NCBI RefSeq assembly: GCF_018760365.1
Contig: NZ_JAHIAB010000011.1
Coordinates: forward strand, 124,001-188,000
Direction of reading: 5' to 3'
From: Pseudooceanicola endophyticus
GTDB taxonomy: Bacteria > Pseudomonadota > Alphaproteobacteria > Rhodobacterales > Rhodobacteraceae
Length of the DNA: 64,000 bases
The translations under genes and the position numbers were made by a program. The notes under the pieces were generated by a model. That model was not told the DNA's origin. It searched no databases and saw only the letters and a list, made by a program, of their open reading frames with translations. Of the stretch, positions 36,938 through 44,813 are shown piece after piece. Numbering within the stretch: the first letter of the stretch is position 1; every line of letters starts with the position of its first letter.

Positions 36938-37833
36938 CGCCCTGTCGCGGCTTCCAGGGCCGCGATTTCCAGCGCTGCCGCCCGGGCGTCGGGCGCCGAT
37001 CCGCGACGGGCGCGCCACAGGCAGTAGGCGGCGATCCGGGCCTGCAGGAACGGGATCAGGCGCCGGTAGCGGGCCGCGCCGTCGGGATGGCCCGCCCAGT
37101 AGTCCGCGGCGATCCGCGCGGCGGTCCCGGGATCCAGGGCCTTGCCCCTGTACAGCCAGTGCATCGCCGGAGACAGCATCAGCGCCAGGTCCAGGCAGGG
37201 ATCGCCCACCGCCGGGCATTGCCAGTCGATCAGCCGCTCTCCTTGGGGGGTCAGGATGACATTGCCGGGCACCGGATCGCCATGCAGGAAGCAGACCGGG
37301 CCTTCGGCAATCCTGTCGTCGGGCAGGCGTGCCAGCAGGGCTTCGCTGTCGGGCCCGTGCCCCAGTTGCGCCCGGATCGCCTGGCGCAGCGTCTCGGACC
37401 CGTTGGGCGCGGCGCGCAGACCCGGCGGGCAGGGGCGGGCATGAAGGCGTCGCAGCAGCCCGGCGGCCTCCGGGGCGGGCAGGTCGGCTTCGGCCCAGCT
37501 GGGACCGGGCAGGTGGTGATAGAGGATGCAGGAGCCTTCGGACGTGTCCTGCGTGGCGGCCAGCCGGGGCGCCAGGCCGGTGTCCGCCAGCGCCCGCAGT
37601 GCCGCCGCCTCGGCCCGGGCATCGTTGGGAAACAGCGCCGAAGCCGCCGCCGGGCGGTAGAGCTTGACCACCAGGTCGCCTCCGGGCGTCGCGACCCGCC
37701 AGGCGCGGTTGCTGCGTCCGCCCGACAGCGGCTGCCAGCCGTCCTGCGGCAGGCCCAATCCGGGCAGGGCCGCGCGCAGGGTCTGCGCCAGTCTCTCGTG
37801 TCCCTGCTCCGTCTCCGCGCCGCTGCCGTCCAT
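36934..37833 (-). CDS. Phosphotransferase of the APH/choline kinase superfamily
   Basis: The 299-residue protein has a kinase-like fold. The catalytic loop is FLHGDPVPGNVI and the metal-binding motif is RLIDWQCPAVGDPCLDLALML. The P-loop region is LSGGRSNRAWRVATPGGDLVVKLYR. Thiamine kinase, choline kinase and aminoglycoside kinase relatives share these motifs, so the substrate is open. It is unrelated to the flanking flagellar genes and is separated from flgD by 63 bases. Confidence 0.85.
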   Translation of the reverse strand: MDGSGAETEQGHERLAQTLRAALPGLGLPQDGWQPLSGGRSNRAWRVATPGGDLVVKLYRPAAASALFPNDARAEAAALRALADTGLAPRLAATQDTSEGSCILYHHLPGPSWAEADLPAPEAAGLLRRLHARPCPPGLRAAPNGSETLRQAIRAQLGHGPDSEALLARLPDDRIAEGPVCFLHGDPVPGNVILTPQGERLIDWQCPAVGDPCLDLALMLSPAMHWLYRGKALDPGTAARIAADYWAGHPDGAARYRRLIPFLQARIAAYCLWRARRGSAPDARAAALEIAALEAATGR

Positions 37834-37896
37834 CTGCCCGCCTGACTAGACCTTCGGCCTTCCTAGGCAAGCGGCCCGGGGCAGGCAAGCGGCGCT

Positions 37897-38580
37897 TCAG
37901 CCAGGGGCGCGCAGCCCGTAGATCTCGGAGGCGGAAACCATGTCGCCGCCGCGGGTGATCAGCATGGTCTGGCCACCGACCAGCCGCGCCTCGGTGATCG
38001 GGGTGTAGCTTTCGGCCTCGGTGGTGGAAAGCAGCTCCTCTCCGGAATAGCTCTCCACCTCGAAGGTATAGCGCCCCTTCGAAAGCGTGGCGCCCCCGCT
38101 GCCGGTGCCCGCCCAGTCGATCGTGTCGCTGCCCACCGCGATCTCCTGCCGGGAGACCACGGTGCCGGCCGCATTGTGCACCACCAGCACGGCGGCATCC
38201 GCACCGGTGTCGATCTGGGGCGCCACGGTGACCGGGGTGTTGCCGTCGAAATAGGCCGGCGTGGTAGAGCGTGCCTCCATCCCGACCCAGTTCGCGAGGT
38301 CGGACATGCCGGCGGCGGCCATCTGGCTGACCAGAGATTCCAGAAGGTTGTTCGTCAGCACCTGCTGCTCGACCGAGGAGAAGGTCGCAAGCTGTACCGC
38401 GTAATCCGAGGAATCGACCGGGTTCAGCGGGTCCTGGTTCTTCAGCTGGGTCGAGAGCATCTTCAGGAAGGTCTCGAAATCCGAGCTGATGACCGGCTTG
38501 GCCGTGGTGTCGACGGAAGAGGCGGTGGAGCTGCTGGTGGCTGCCGCAGCAACGGCGCTGGTGGTCTGGATGTCGGCCAT
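37897..38580 (-). CDS. flgD: Flagellar hook capping protein FlgD
   Basis: FlgD is the scaffold cap that directs hook subunit polymerisation. The 227-residue protein has the family segment SSDFETFLKMLSTQLKNQDPLNPVDSSDYAVQLATFSSVEQQV. It continues with NNLLESLVSQM and a C-terminal beta-rich part (FlgD Ig/tudor-like). It lies 15 bases after fliK, with which it should be co-transcribed. Confidence 0.95.
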   Translation of the reverse strand: MADIQTTSAVAAAATSSSTASSVDTTAKPVISSDFETFLKMLSTQLKNQDPLNPVDSSDYAVQLATFSSVEQQVLTNNLLESLVSQMAAAGMSDLANWVGMEARSTTPAYFDGNTPVTVAPQIDTGADAAVLVVHNAAGTVVSRQEIAVGSDTIDWAGTGSGGATLSKGRYTFEVESYSGEELLSTTEAESYTPITEARLVGGQTMLITRGGDMVSASEIYGLRAPG

Positions 38581-38595
38581 GTCGGTTCTCCGGTG

Positions 38596-40905
38596 TCAGA
38601 GCCTGATGTCGATCTTGTCCGGCACGGTGGCCGGCGGCGGCGTGTCGCGATGTGGTTCGGCAGCCTCCCGGGGTTCGGGCGGGGCGGAGGGCTGACCGGA
38701 GTGTCCCGGGCTTTGTCCCTGACCTTGCCAAGCCCCCTGCCCCTGCCATCCCCCCTGTCCCTGGCCGGTCTGCTGGCCATTGACCGAGATTTCGACCCGG
38801 GCATAGCCGAGGTTGCGATAGCTTTGTTCCAGTTGGGAAATATGGCGTCGCATCAGGTCCGATGTCTCGGCCCGCTCGGCGGTCAGATGCAGCATCACGG
38901 CGCCGTCCTCCGTGCGCAGTCTCAGGGTGACGCGTCCAAGTTCCTCGGGTTCCAGGCGCAGTTCCGTTTGTCCATCGGGCATCTGGCGGGTGGCTGTCAG
39001 GATCTGACGCGCGATATGGGCCCCCTGGGAGGCTGGCTGGCCTGGCAGGGAAGCGGGCGTGGTCGGGCGCAGCAGTTCGGGCAGCGCCTCGCCTCGGGTC
39101 AGCCCTTCGGGGCTGCGGACCGGATCCGGACCCAGGACCTTCTCTTCTGGGAGGGACCGCCCCGGCGATTTGGGGGCGGGGGGGATTTCGGGAGGCCGCG
39201 CCATGGGGGCGATCATGGCCGGGGCGGGGCTTTGCTGGTTCGTGGGAGTGGAGGGCGTGGCCAGGGGGCCGGGAGCGGTGGCTTCACGGGGAGGCATGCC
39301 CGGAGGCTCTGAGAGGCGCCGGATCGGTGTGGCCTGTTTCGCAGAGGGCGTCGGGGGCAGGAGTGGAGGGGATGTCGTGGCCGGGCCCGTCCTGTCCGGG
39401 GCGCCGGCGGAGCGTGCCACGGTGTCTGGTCGCTGCGCCGGAAGGATCGAGGGCGGCAGATCCGGGTCCGGAAGGCCGGGCGCCGCAGGGATCTGGACCG
39501 GTAGTGTGGTCGTCACGGTTCCACTGTCCAACGGTCGTGCCTGGGCCGTGCGGTCGAAGGGCGCCACGGGCAGGGGGCGCGAGGCTGCCTCGGGCAGAAG
39601 CGACTCGGGCCTGCGCAAGGGCGTTTCGGGCGCGGGGGCTGCAGGGGAGGCCGGTGCCGTTGTTGGTTCGCCCATTGGGGGCGGGGCGGATAGCCGCGCG
39701 GCGACCGGGACCTGGGGTTCGGGCTTTGGTGCAGGCGGGGTGGGGGCTTCTGTCCCGCGCACCGGAACGGGGTCGCGTACAGGGGCGGAGAGGCTCTGCG
39801 GCGCCTGCGGGGCCGGGAGTCTGGCCTCGACGTCGGACGAGGCCTTGAGCGGTGTCGCGGAGGACTGGCCGGAAAGCGCCGGGGCGACCGGCTGCGGCGT
39901 TTCCGGACCTGCGGGCAGGACGCCGGCCAGCTTCCCGGAGGATTGGACCTGCTGGGTCGCCCTGGGCGAGGTCGTGTCGCTTCGGCGCGCCTGTGACAGG
40001 GGGATGCCCTGCTCGGGCTGCGGCATGGGAGCGTGGGAGGGGGAGAGCTGTCGCTTAGGCGCCATGTCGGGCTGGCTTGCAGCCACTGCACGCGGCGGCC
40101 GGGCAGGGGATTCCGCGGTGGCGGCGGGCCGGGGCGCTTTGGCCTCCAACGACGCCACGACGGACGGCAGCGGGCGGGGCCGCGCGATTTCGGGCACGGT
40201 TGCGGAGTGGGTGGCGAGGGGCGCCGGGGCCGAACTCTGCACCGGTGCCGTCGCCGCGGGGACCGGCGCAGCAGGGATTGGCGCCGCGGTGGGAGGGGGC
40301 ATCGAAACCGCCGCCGGAATGGGCGGGGCAATATTCTGGACCAGGCTTTCCTGCGGCACCGGTCGCGATGCCTTTCGGGGCAGCTGCAGTTGCGCGGCTG
40401 GCGGCAAAGCGATCTCCGTTGCAGCCTGCTGCGGCGTGGTTTGAGGCGGCACTGGCGCCGTCGAAGATGCCGCAGACATGACAGGCATGGGGGCCGGAGC
40501 CCGGGAGGCAGCGGGCGGCGGCGCCTGGGTGAAGCCCGGGAAGCCGACCGGCAGGACCGCCGCATGAAGCGAGCGACGGGACCGGGAGGGCAGCGTTTGC
40601 GCCGTTTCCGGGGCCGGCATGTCCGGTTCGTCCTCGCCCGTCTCGAAACGGAAATCTGCATCTTCGGGGCCATCTTCCGGCTGCGGGTCAGGCGGCTCGG
40701 AGGCTTCGGCCTCGCTCTCCGGCGGTCGTGGTGGCGGCGGGGGGGCGTCCGGCGCCGGTCGGGCGGTATCCGCTTCCAGGGCAAAGACCAGATCGAAGGA
40801 AATCCGATCCCCGGGGAGGGTCTGTCCTTCTTCGGTCCGGGCAGGGGGCAGCCCCCGGGCCGTGCCGGAGGAGGTCGTGAACAGGGGCATGTCCGGGAAT
40901 GTCAT
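38596..40905 (-). CDS. fliK: Flagellar hook-length control protein FliK
   Basis: FliK is the secreted ruler that sets hook length and switches export specificity. The 769-residue protein is mostly a low-complexity Pro/Ala-rich region (residues ~40-590), followed by the conserved FliK C-terminal domain (ELRLEPEELGRVTLRLRTEDG). The last ~70 residues are Gly/Gln-rich (GQGQGGWQGQGAWQGQGQ style) and then acidic. It is at the long end for FliK proteins, mainly because of the linker. The disordered region gives long antisense frames that are not genes. Confidence 0.9.
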   Translation of the reverse strand: MTFPDMPLFTTSSGTARGLPPARTEEGQTLPGDRISFDLVFALEADTARPAPDAPPPPPRPPESEAEASEPPDPQPEDGPEDADFRFETGEDEPDMPAPETAQTLPSRSRRSLHAAVLPVGFPGFTQAPPPAASRAPAPMPVMSAASSTAPVPPQTTPQQAATEIALPPAAQLQLPRKASRPVPQESLVQNIAPPIPAAVSMPPPTAAPIPAAPVPAATAPVQSSAPAPLATHSATVPEIARPRPLPSVVASLEAKAPRPAATAESPARPPRAVAASQPDMAPKRQLSPSHAPMPQPEQGIPLSQARRSDTTSPRATQQVQSSGKLAGVLPAGPETPQPVAPALSGQSSATPLKASSDVEARLPAPQAPQSLSAPVRDPVPVRGTEAPTPPAPKPEPQVPVAARLSAPPPMGEPTTAPASPAAPAPETPLRRPESLLPEAASRPLPVAPFDRTAQARPLDSGTVTTTLPVQIPAAPGLPDPDLPPSILPAQRPDTVARSAGAPDRTGPATTSPPLLPPTPSAKQATPIRRLSEPPGMPPREATAPGPLATPSTPTNQQSPAPAMIAPMARPPEIPPAPKSPGRSLPEEKVLGPDPVRSPEGLTRGEALPELLRPTTPASLPGQPASQGAHIARQILTATRQMPDGQTELRLEPEELGRVTLRLRTEDGAVMLHLTAERAETSDLMRRHISQLEQSYRNLGYARVEISVNGQQTGQGQGGWQGQGAWQGQGQSPGHSGQPSAPPEPREAAEPHRDTPPPATVPDKIDIRL

Positions 40906-40954
40906 CTTGGCCTCCGGGAGTTCTTCCGCGTCGTCTCAGATTGCCGTCACACGG

Positions 40955-40969
40955 TTACCGCTTCTTTAC
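40955..40969 (+). promoter_or_regulatory. Possible CtrA site in the fliK-flgJ divergent region
   Basis: TTAC, 7 bases, TTAC matches the spaced half-site layout of CtrA (TTAA-N7-TTAA) at 6 of 8 positions. It lies between the divergent fliK and flgJ operons. Weak, and listed because two better matches occur at other divergent flagellar promoters. Confidence 0.25.
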
Positions 40970-41018
40970 CGCTGCTCCGCCATCCTGCGGAAACTGGTTC
41001 AAATTGGAGCTGAGGCCG

Positions 41019-41288
41019 ATGCCCGATCCCGTACTCCCTCCCGTGCCGGGGTTGCCGGTGCGTGATCCGCGTAGCTGGGCCGCGGCGCAGGACCTGGAAG
41101 CCAGCTTCCTGTCCGAGATGCTGGCGTCGGCGGGTCTGGGCACGGTGCCCGAAGCCTTCGGTGGCGGCGCCGGGGAGGCGCAATTCGCCTCCTTCCTGCG
41201 GGAGCAGCAGGCCCGGGCCATCGTGGCGGCGGGGGGCATCGGCCTGGCAGAGCAGATCTATCAATCCCTTCTGGAGAAACCGAGATGA
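41019..41288 (+). CDS. flgJ: FlgJ-type rod-binding protein (rod domain only)
   Basis: The 89-residue protein corresponds to the FlgJ N-terminal rod-binding domain: AAQDLEASFLSEMLASAGLGTVPEAFGGGAGEAQFASFLREQQA and AGGIGLAEQIYQSL. The muramidase domain of enteric FlgJ is absent, as in other alphaproteobacteria where the peptidoglycan hydrolase is separate. It overlaps flgN by 4 bases. Confidence 0.85.
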   Translation: MPDPVLPPVPGLPVRDPRSWAAAQDLEASFLSEMLASAGLGTVPEAFGGGAGEAQFASFLREQQARAIVAAGGIGLAEQIYQSLLEKPR

Positions 41289-41644
41289 CAATCGACCCGC
41301 AACATGCGCTGATCGAGGCGCTGGACAGTCTGCTGGAACAGGAGCGAGAGGCCCTTGTGGACGGTCGGCTGAGCGCGCTGCCGGAAATTCTGGAGCGCAA
41401 GGAACAGCTGATCGACAGCCTGAACGAGATGACCGGCCTTGCATCGGTCGATCTGCAGCCCTTGCGTGGAAAAGTGATGCGCAATCAGGCTCTTCTGGAT
41501 GGGGCGCTGAAGGGGATCCGGTCTGTCGCGAACCGGTTCTCGACGCTGCGGCGGATGCGCCGGACGCTGGAAACCTATGATGACCAGGGGCGAAAATCCT
41601 CTCTGGTTCGGGCGCGCGACAACACGCTGGAGAAGCGGGCCTGA
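41285..41644 (+). CDS. flgN: Flagellar chaperone FlgN-like
   Basis: The 119-residue helical protein resembles FlgN, the export chaperone for hook-filament junction proteins FlgK and FlgL. It has LIEALDSLLEQEREALVDGRLSALPEILERKEQLIDSLN and a basic C-terminus (TYDDQGRKSSLVRARDNTLEKRA). It overlaps the flgJ stop (ATGA) and lies directly upstream of the flagellin gene. Confidence 0.75.
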   Translation: MTIDPQHALIEALDSLLEQEREALVDGRLSALPEILERKEQLIDSLNEMTGLASVDLQPLRGKVMRNQALLDGALKGIRSVANRFSTLRRMRRTLETYDDQGRKSSLVRARDNTLEKRA

Positions 41645-41661
41645 GTGCCGGGAATTTGACT

Positions 41662-41692
41662 TAAATGCCGGGAAGGCGCCCCCCGGCATTTA
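41662..41692 (+). terminator. Hairpin after flgN
   Basis: An 11-base-pair stem, TAAATGCCGGG at 41662-41672 with CCCGGCATTTA at 41682-41692, has a 9-base loop. The downstream T run is weak (GGATTCCGTTAG), so it may reduce rather than stop readthrough into flagellin. Confidence 0.6.
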
Positions 41693-41728
41693 GGATTCCG
41701 TTAGCAATTTGACGTCATTGTTCCCCTG

Positions 41729-41838
41729 CATCCGATCGGATGGCGCGAAGTCGGAAAAACGCCGAATCTTCGCACTGGTCAGAACGACATCTCCACCGTC
41801 CCGCAAGGACGGGATGCCAGCACGGGCGTAAAGCGCCC
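41729..41838 (+). promoter_or_regulatory. Palindrome-rich flagellin leader
   Basis: A 14-base perfect palindrome, CATCCGATCGGATG, lies at 41729-41742. Two stem-loops follow close to the flagellin start: CCGTCC/GGACGG at 41796-41812 and GGGCG/CGCCC at 41824-41838. In characterised alphaproteobacteria FlbT acts on the 5' leader of flagellin mRNA, so these may be its target. No good sigma-28 or sigma-54 promoter was identified. Confidence 0.45.
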
Positions 41839-41858
41839 ATTGACCAAAGGAACACTCA

Positions 41859-43070
41859 ATGTCCAGCATTCTCACGAACAACAGCGCCATGGTGGCTCTG
41901 CAGACCCTGAAGTCGGTCAACAAGTCCATGACCAGCATTCAGGGCGAAATTTCGACCGGCAAGAAAGTTGCCAGCGCGAAGGACAACTCGGCGACCTGGG
42001 CCATCTCGAAGGTGATGGAATCGGACGTAAAAGGCTTCAAGGCCATTTCCGAAAGCCTCGCTCTGGGCGAATCGACCGTCTCCGTCGCACGCTCCGCCTC
42101 CGAAACCGTGACCGATCTGCTGACCCAGATGAAGGGTAAGATCGTCGCGTCCCAGGAAGAGAACGTCGACCGCGACAAGATCCAGACCGACATCGACGCG
42201 CTGAAGGACCAGATCGCGGCCGTTGTCGGCGCGGCCCAGTTCAACGGCCTGAACCTGCTGTCCAACACCGACAGCACCGCCGATACCGGCACCGTCAATA
42301 TCCTGTCCTCCCTCGACCGCTCCGGCAGCGGCGTCGCGGTCAGCGAGATTGCCGTTTCCAAGCAGGACCTTGGCCAGGGAGCTGCCACCGCCGGTACCAC
42401 CGCCGGTACCGCCGTGACCGTGTCGGGCGCCTCGGCGGCTGCCAGCGGTGGCACGGTGGACTACGACCTGTCGCCCTCGGACAACGGCTACGGCACGTCG
42501 TTCGAATTCTCTCTCGCCATGGGCTCTTCGACCATCGAGGCCACCTATGTGCAGCGGGACGGCGAAACCGCCGAGAACGCGGCTGAGCAGCTGGCCATGC
42601 GCCTGAACTTCGCGCTTGCCGATGCCGGGGAGACGGACTTCAGCTTCACGGCGGATGGCACGACCCTGACGGTGACCAACAACTCGACCGCAGCCCTGGC
42701 GACGGCTGCGACCGACTTCACCGTGACCACGGACGGCACCGCCGGCGGTGGCCTGGAACTGCTCGACAGCATCGACGTGACCTCGGCCAATGGCGCCGCG
42801 GCCTCGCTTGCGGCGATCGAGGGGCTGACCCAGCTGTCCATCGATTCGGCAGCCTCCTTCGGTTCCGTTGAGGGACGGATCGGTACCCAGTCGGAATTCA
42901 TCAGCTCGCTGATGGACTCCCTGAAGTCGGGCATCGGCACTCTTGTCGATGCCAACATGGAAGAGGCTTCGGCGCGTCTTCAGGCGCTCCAGGTGCAGCA
43001 GCAGCTGGCCGTTCAGGCGATGTCGATCGCCAACCAGGCACCGCAGACGCTGCTCTCGCTCTTCCGATAA
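41859..43070 (+). CDS. fliC: Flagellin
   Basis: This is the filament subunit. The 403-residue protein has the conserved N-terminal D0/D1 helices (SILTNNSAMVALQTLKSVNKSM, GKKVASAKDNSATWAISKV, FNGLNLLS). The central region (~140-300) is rich in Ala, Ser, Thr and Gly. C-terminal D1/D0 helices contain NMEEASARLQALQVQQQLAVQA and end in LLSLFR. It is followed by the regulators flaF and flbT, the usual alphaproteobacterial order. Confidence 0.96.
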   Translation: MSSILTNNSAMVALQTLKSVNKSMTSIQGEISTGKKVASAKDNSATWAISKVMESDVKGFKAISESLALGESTVSVARSASETVTDLLTQMKGKIVASQEENVDRDKIQTDIDALKDQIAAVVGAAQFNGLNLLSNTDSTADTGTVNILSSLDRSGSGVAVSEIAVSKQDLGQGAATAGTTAGTAVTVSGASAAASGGTVDYDLSPSDNGYGTSFEFSLAMGSSTIEATYVQRDGETAENAAEQLAMRLNFALADAGETDFSFTADGTTLTVTNNSTAALATAATDFTVTTDGTAGGGLELLDSIDVTSANGAAASLAAIEGLTQLSIDSAASFGSVEGRIGTQSEFISSLMDSLKSGIGTLVDANMEEASARLQALQVQQQLAVQAMSIANQAPQTLLSLFR

Positions 43071-43152
43071 GGCGAGGCAACTGACCAGGGGCGCGCCTGA
43101 CGCGCCCCTGACGAGGTTCGTGAAATCTCACCTTTGACTGGAAGGATTCCAA

Positions 43153-43560
43153 GTGACTGCTCATGCTCAAGCACTGCGCGCTTACGGGCAGGCCTCGAAC
43201 CCGATCCGCACGCCGCGGGGAACGGAATACGAGGTATTCGCGCGAATCACGCACAGGCTCGTCGCTGCCGCCCGGAAGGGAGCTGCCCGAAACGGGGCCG
43301 ACAAGTCTTCGGCGGAAAATTTCAACGAGCTGGCCCGCGCCCTCTATGAAAATCGCCGCCTCTGGACGTTGCTTGCCGCAGATGTGGCCGACGCCGCCAA
43401 TACGCTTCCCGAAGCGCTGAGGGCGCAAATCTTCTACCTTGCCGAATTCACTCAGGTGCACAGCCGCAAGGTTCTGGCTGGCAAGGCAAGCCCCCGTGCA
43501 CTGATCGAGGTGAATACCGCTGTCATGCGGGGGCTTCGGGCGGAGGGGGCTGCCAAATGA
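43153..43560 (+). CDS. flaF: Flagellar biosynthesis regulator FlaF
   Basis: FlaF acts with FlbT to control flagellin production and secretion in alphaproteobacteria. The 135-residue protein has the family RGTEYEVFARITHRL and NFNELARALYENRRLWTLLAADVAD segments. The start is GTG at 43153, with AAGGA about 7 bases upstream. Its stop overlaps the flbT start (ATGA). Confidence 0.92.
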   Translation: MTAHAQALRAYGQASNPIRTPRGTEYEVFARITHRLVAAARKGAARNGADKSSAENFNELARALYENRRLWTLLAADVADAANTLPEALRAQIFYLAEFTQVHSRKVLAGKASPRALIEVNTAVMRGLRAEGAAK

Positions 43561-43961
43561 CCGGGTTGATCCTCAAACTGTCCCCGAAGGAGCGGGTTCT
43601 GATCAATGGTGCGGTGATCGAGAACGGGGATCGCCGGTCGCGGCTTTCTATCGTCACGCCGAACGTGAATATCCTGCGCTTGCGGGATGCCATTCATCCC
43701 GAGGAGGCCAATACGCCCGTCCGACGCGTCTGCTACGCGGCGCAATTGGTGCTGACCGGTGATGTGGATCCCGAGGAAGCCCGTCATCAGTTGCTGAGGC
43801 GGATCGAAGAGTTGAGCCAGATCCTGACGGATCCCGACAGTCGCAATCTGCTGTCCCAGGCCACCGAGGCGGTCCTGCAGGGCCAGTATTACCAATGCCT
43901 CAAGGCGCTGCGCGGCTTGCTGCCGCGCGAGGATCGCCTGCTGGCGGCGAGGCTGTCATGA
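43557..43961 (+). CDS. flbT: Flagellin translation regulator FlbT
   Basis: FlbT binds flagellin mRNA leaders in Caulobacter and blocks translation until the hook is finished. The 134-residue protein has LILKLSPKERVLINGAVIENG, NVNILRLRDAIHPEEANTPVRRVCYAAQL and YQCLKALRGLLPRE, all typical. It overlaps both flaF and the DUF1217 gene by 4 bases. It probably acts on the leader at 41729-41858. Confidence 0.94.
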   Translation: MTGLILKLSPKERVLINGAVIENGDRRSRLSIVTPNVNILRLRDAIHPEEANTPVRRVCYAAQLVLTGDVDPEEARHQLLRRIEELSQILTDPDSRNLLSQATEAVLQGQYYQCLKALRGLLPREDRLLAARLS

Positions 43962-44776
43962 GCTTCACTCCGGTTCTCCCCGCCACGGGCCTCGTCGGTT
44001 GGGTCTTTCTGGACCGGACCTACGAAAACCAGCGGGCGACTTTCGACAAGTCGCCCCTGATCACCCGCGATACCGCCTATTTCGAGGAAAATATCGGCAA
44101 GGTCAAAACTGCCGAGGATCTCGTGTCGGACCGGCGGCTGCTGCGTGTCGCCCTGGGGGCCTTCGGGCTGCAGGACGATATCAACAACACCTTCTTTATT
44201 CAGAAGATTCTGGAAGGCGGGACGTTGAAGGAAGACTCCCTGGCCAACAAGATGACGGATCAGAGGTACAAGGATCTTGCCCGCAAATTCGGTTTCGACC
44301 TGACGCCGCCAAGCACCGCCATCTCGACCTTCGGCAGCGAGATCGTTGAGAAGTATCGTCAGCAACAGTTCGAAGTGGCCGTGGGCGAACAGGACGACAC
44401 CATGCGATTGGCGCTGAATGCGGATCGTGCCTTGGCGGCGCTGTCATCCGATACCAGTTCGGTGAATGCCAAGTGGTTCAAGATCATGGGGACCTCGGCA
44501 CTGCGGCAGGTGTTCCAGACGGCCTTTGGCCTTCCCAGCAGCATCTCTCAGATGGACCTCGACAAGCAGCTCGAGCTTTTCAAGGATCGTGCCGAGTCCG
44601 TGCTGGGAAGCGAGGACCCATCGGTTCTGGCAGATGATGAGCAGCGCGAGGGCTTTATTCGCAAGTTCCTCCTGCGTAGCCAGCTTGATGAGTACCAGGC
44701 CAGCACGAGCGGCAGCATTGCACAGACCCTTCTCTCCAGCGCCGTGAGCTTTGCCTATTCTCTGCGAACCCCCTGA
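43958..44776 (+). CDS. DUF1217 flagellar cluster protein
   Basis: The 272-residue protein has sequence typical of DUF1217 proteins found in rhodobacterial and rhizobial flagellar loci (GWVFLDRTYENQRATFDKSPLITRDTAYFEENI style start; DKQLELFKDRAESV). No signal peptide or transmembrane segment was seen. It is coupled by overlap to flbT, so it is likely to act with flagellin secretion or control, but its role is not established. It ends at a terminator shared with fliI. Confidence 0.85.
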   Translation: MSFTPVLPATGLVGWVFLDRTYENQRATFDKSPLITRDTAYFEENIGKVKTAEDLVSDRRLLRVALGAFGLQDDINNTFFIQKILEGGTLKEDSLANKMTDQRYKDLARKFGFDLTPPSTAISTFGSEIVEKYRQQQFEVAVGEQDDTMRLALNADRALAALSSDTSSVNAKWFKIMGTSALRQVFQTAFGLPSSISQMDLDKQLELFKDRAESVLGSEDPSVLADDEQREGFIRKFLLRSQLDEYQASTSGSIAQTLLSSAVSFAYSLRTP

Positions 44777-44785
44777 AGTGATTTT

Positions 44786-44813
44786 GGGGCCGGGCCGTTC
44801 TAGCCCCGGCCCC
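44786..44813. terminator. Hairpin between DUF1217 gene and fliI, overlapping the fliI stop
   Basis: GGGGCCGGG (44786-44794) and CCCGGCCCC (44805-44813) form a 9-base-pair stem. The fliI stop codon is inside its 10-base loop. It can serve both convergent genes; the T runs on each side are short. Confidence 0.7.

Noticed and set aside
39059-40481. Large Gly/Arg-rich frames antisense to fliK
   Set aside because: They mirror the Pro/Ala-rich low-complexity linker of FliK; no start signal or conserved motif supports them.
41645-41858. Sigma-28 or sigma-54 promoter for flagellin
   Set aside because: Partial matches such as GCCGAATC lack a properly spaced partner element; no GG-N10-GC pair fits.
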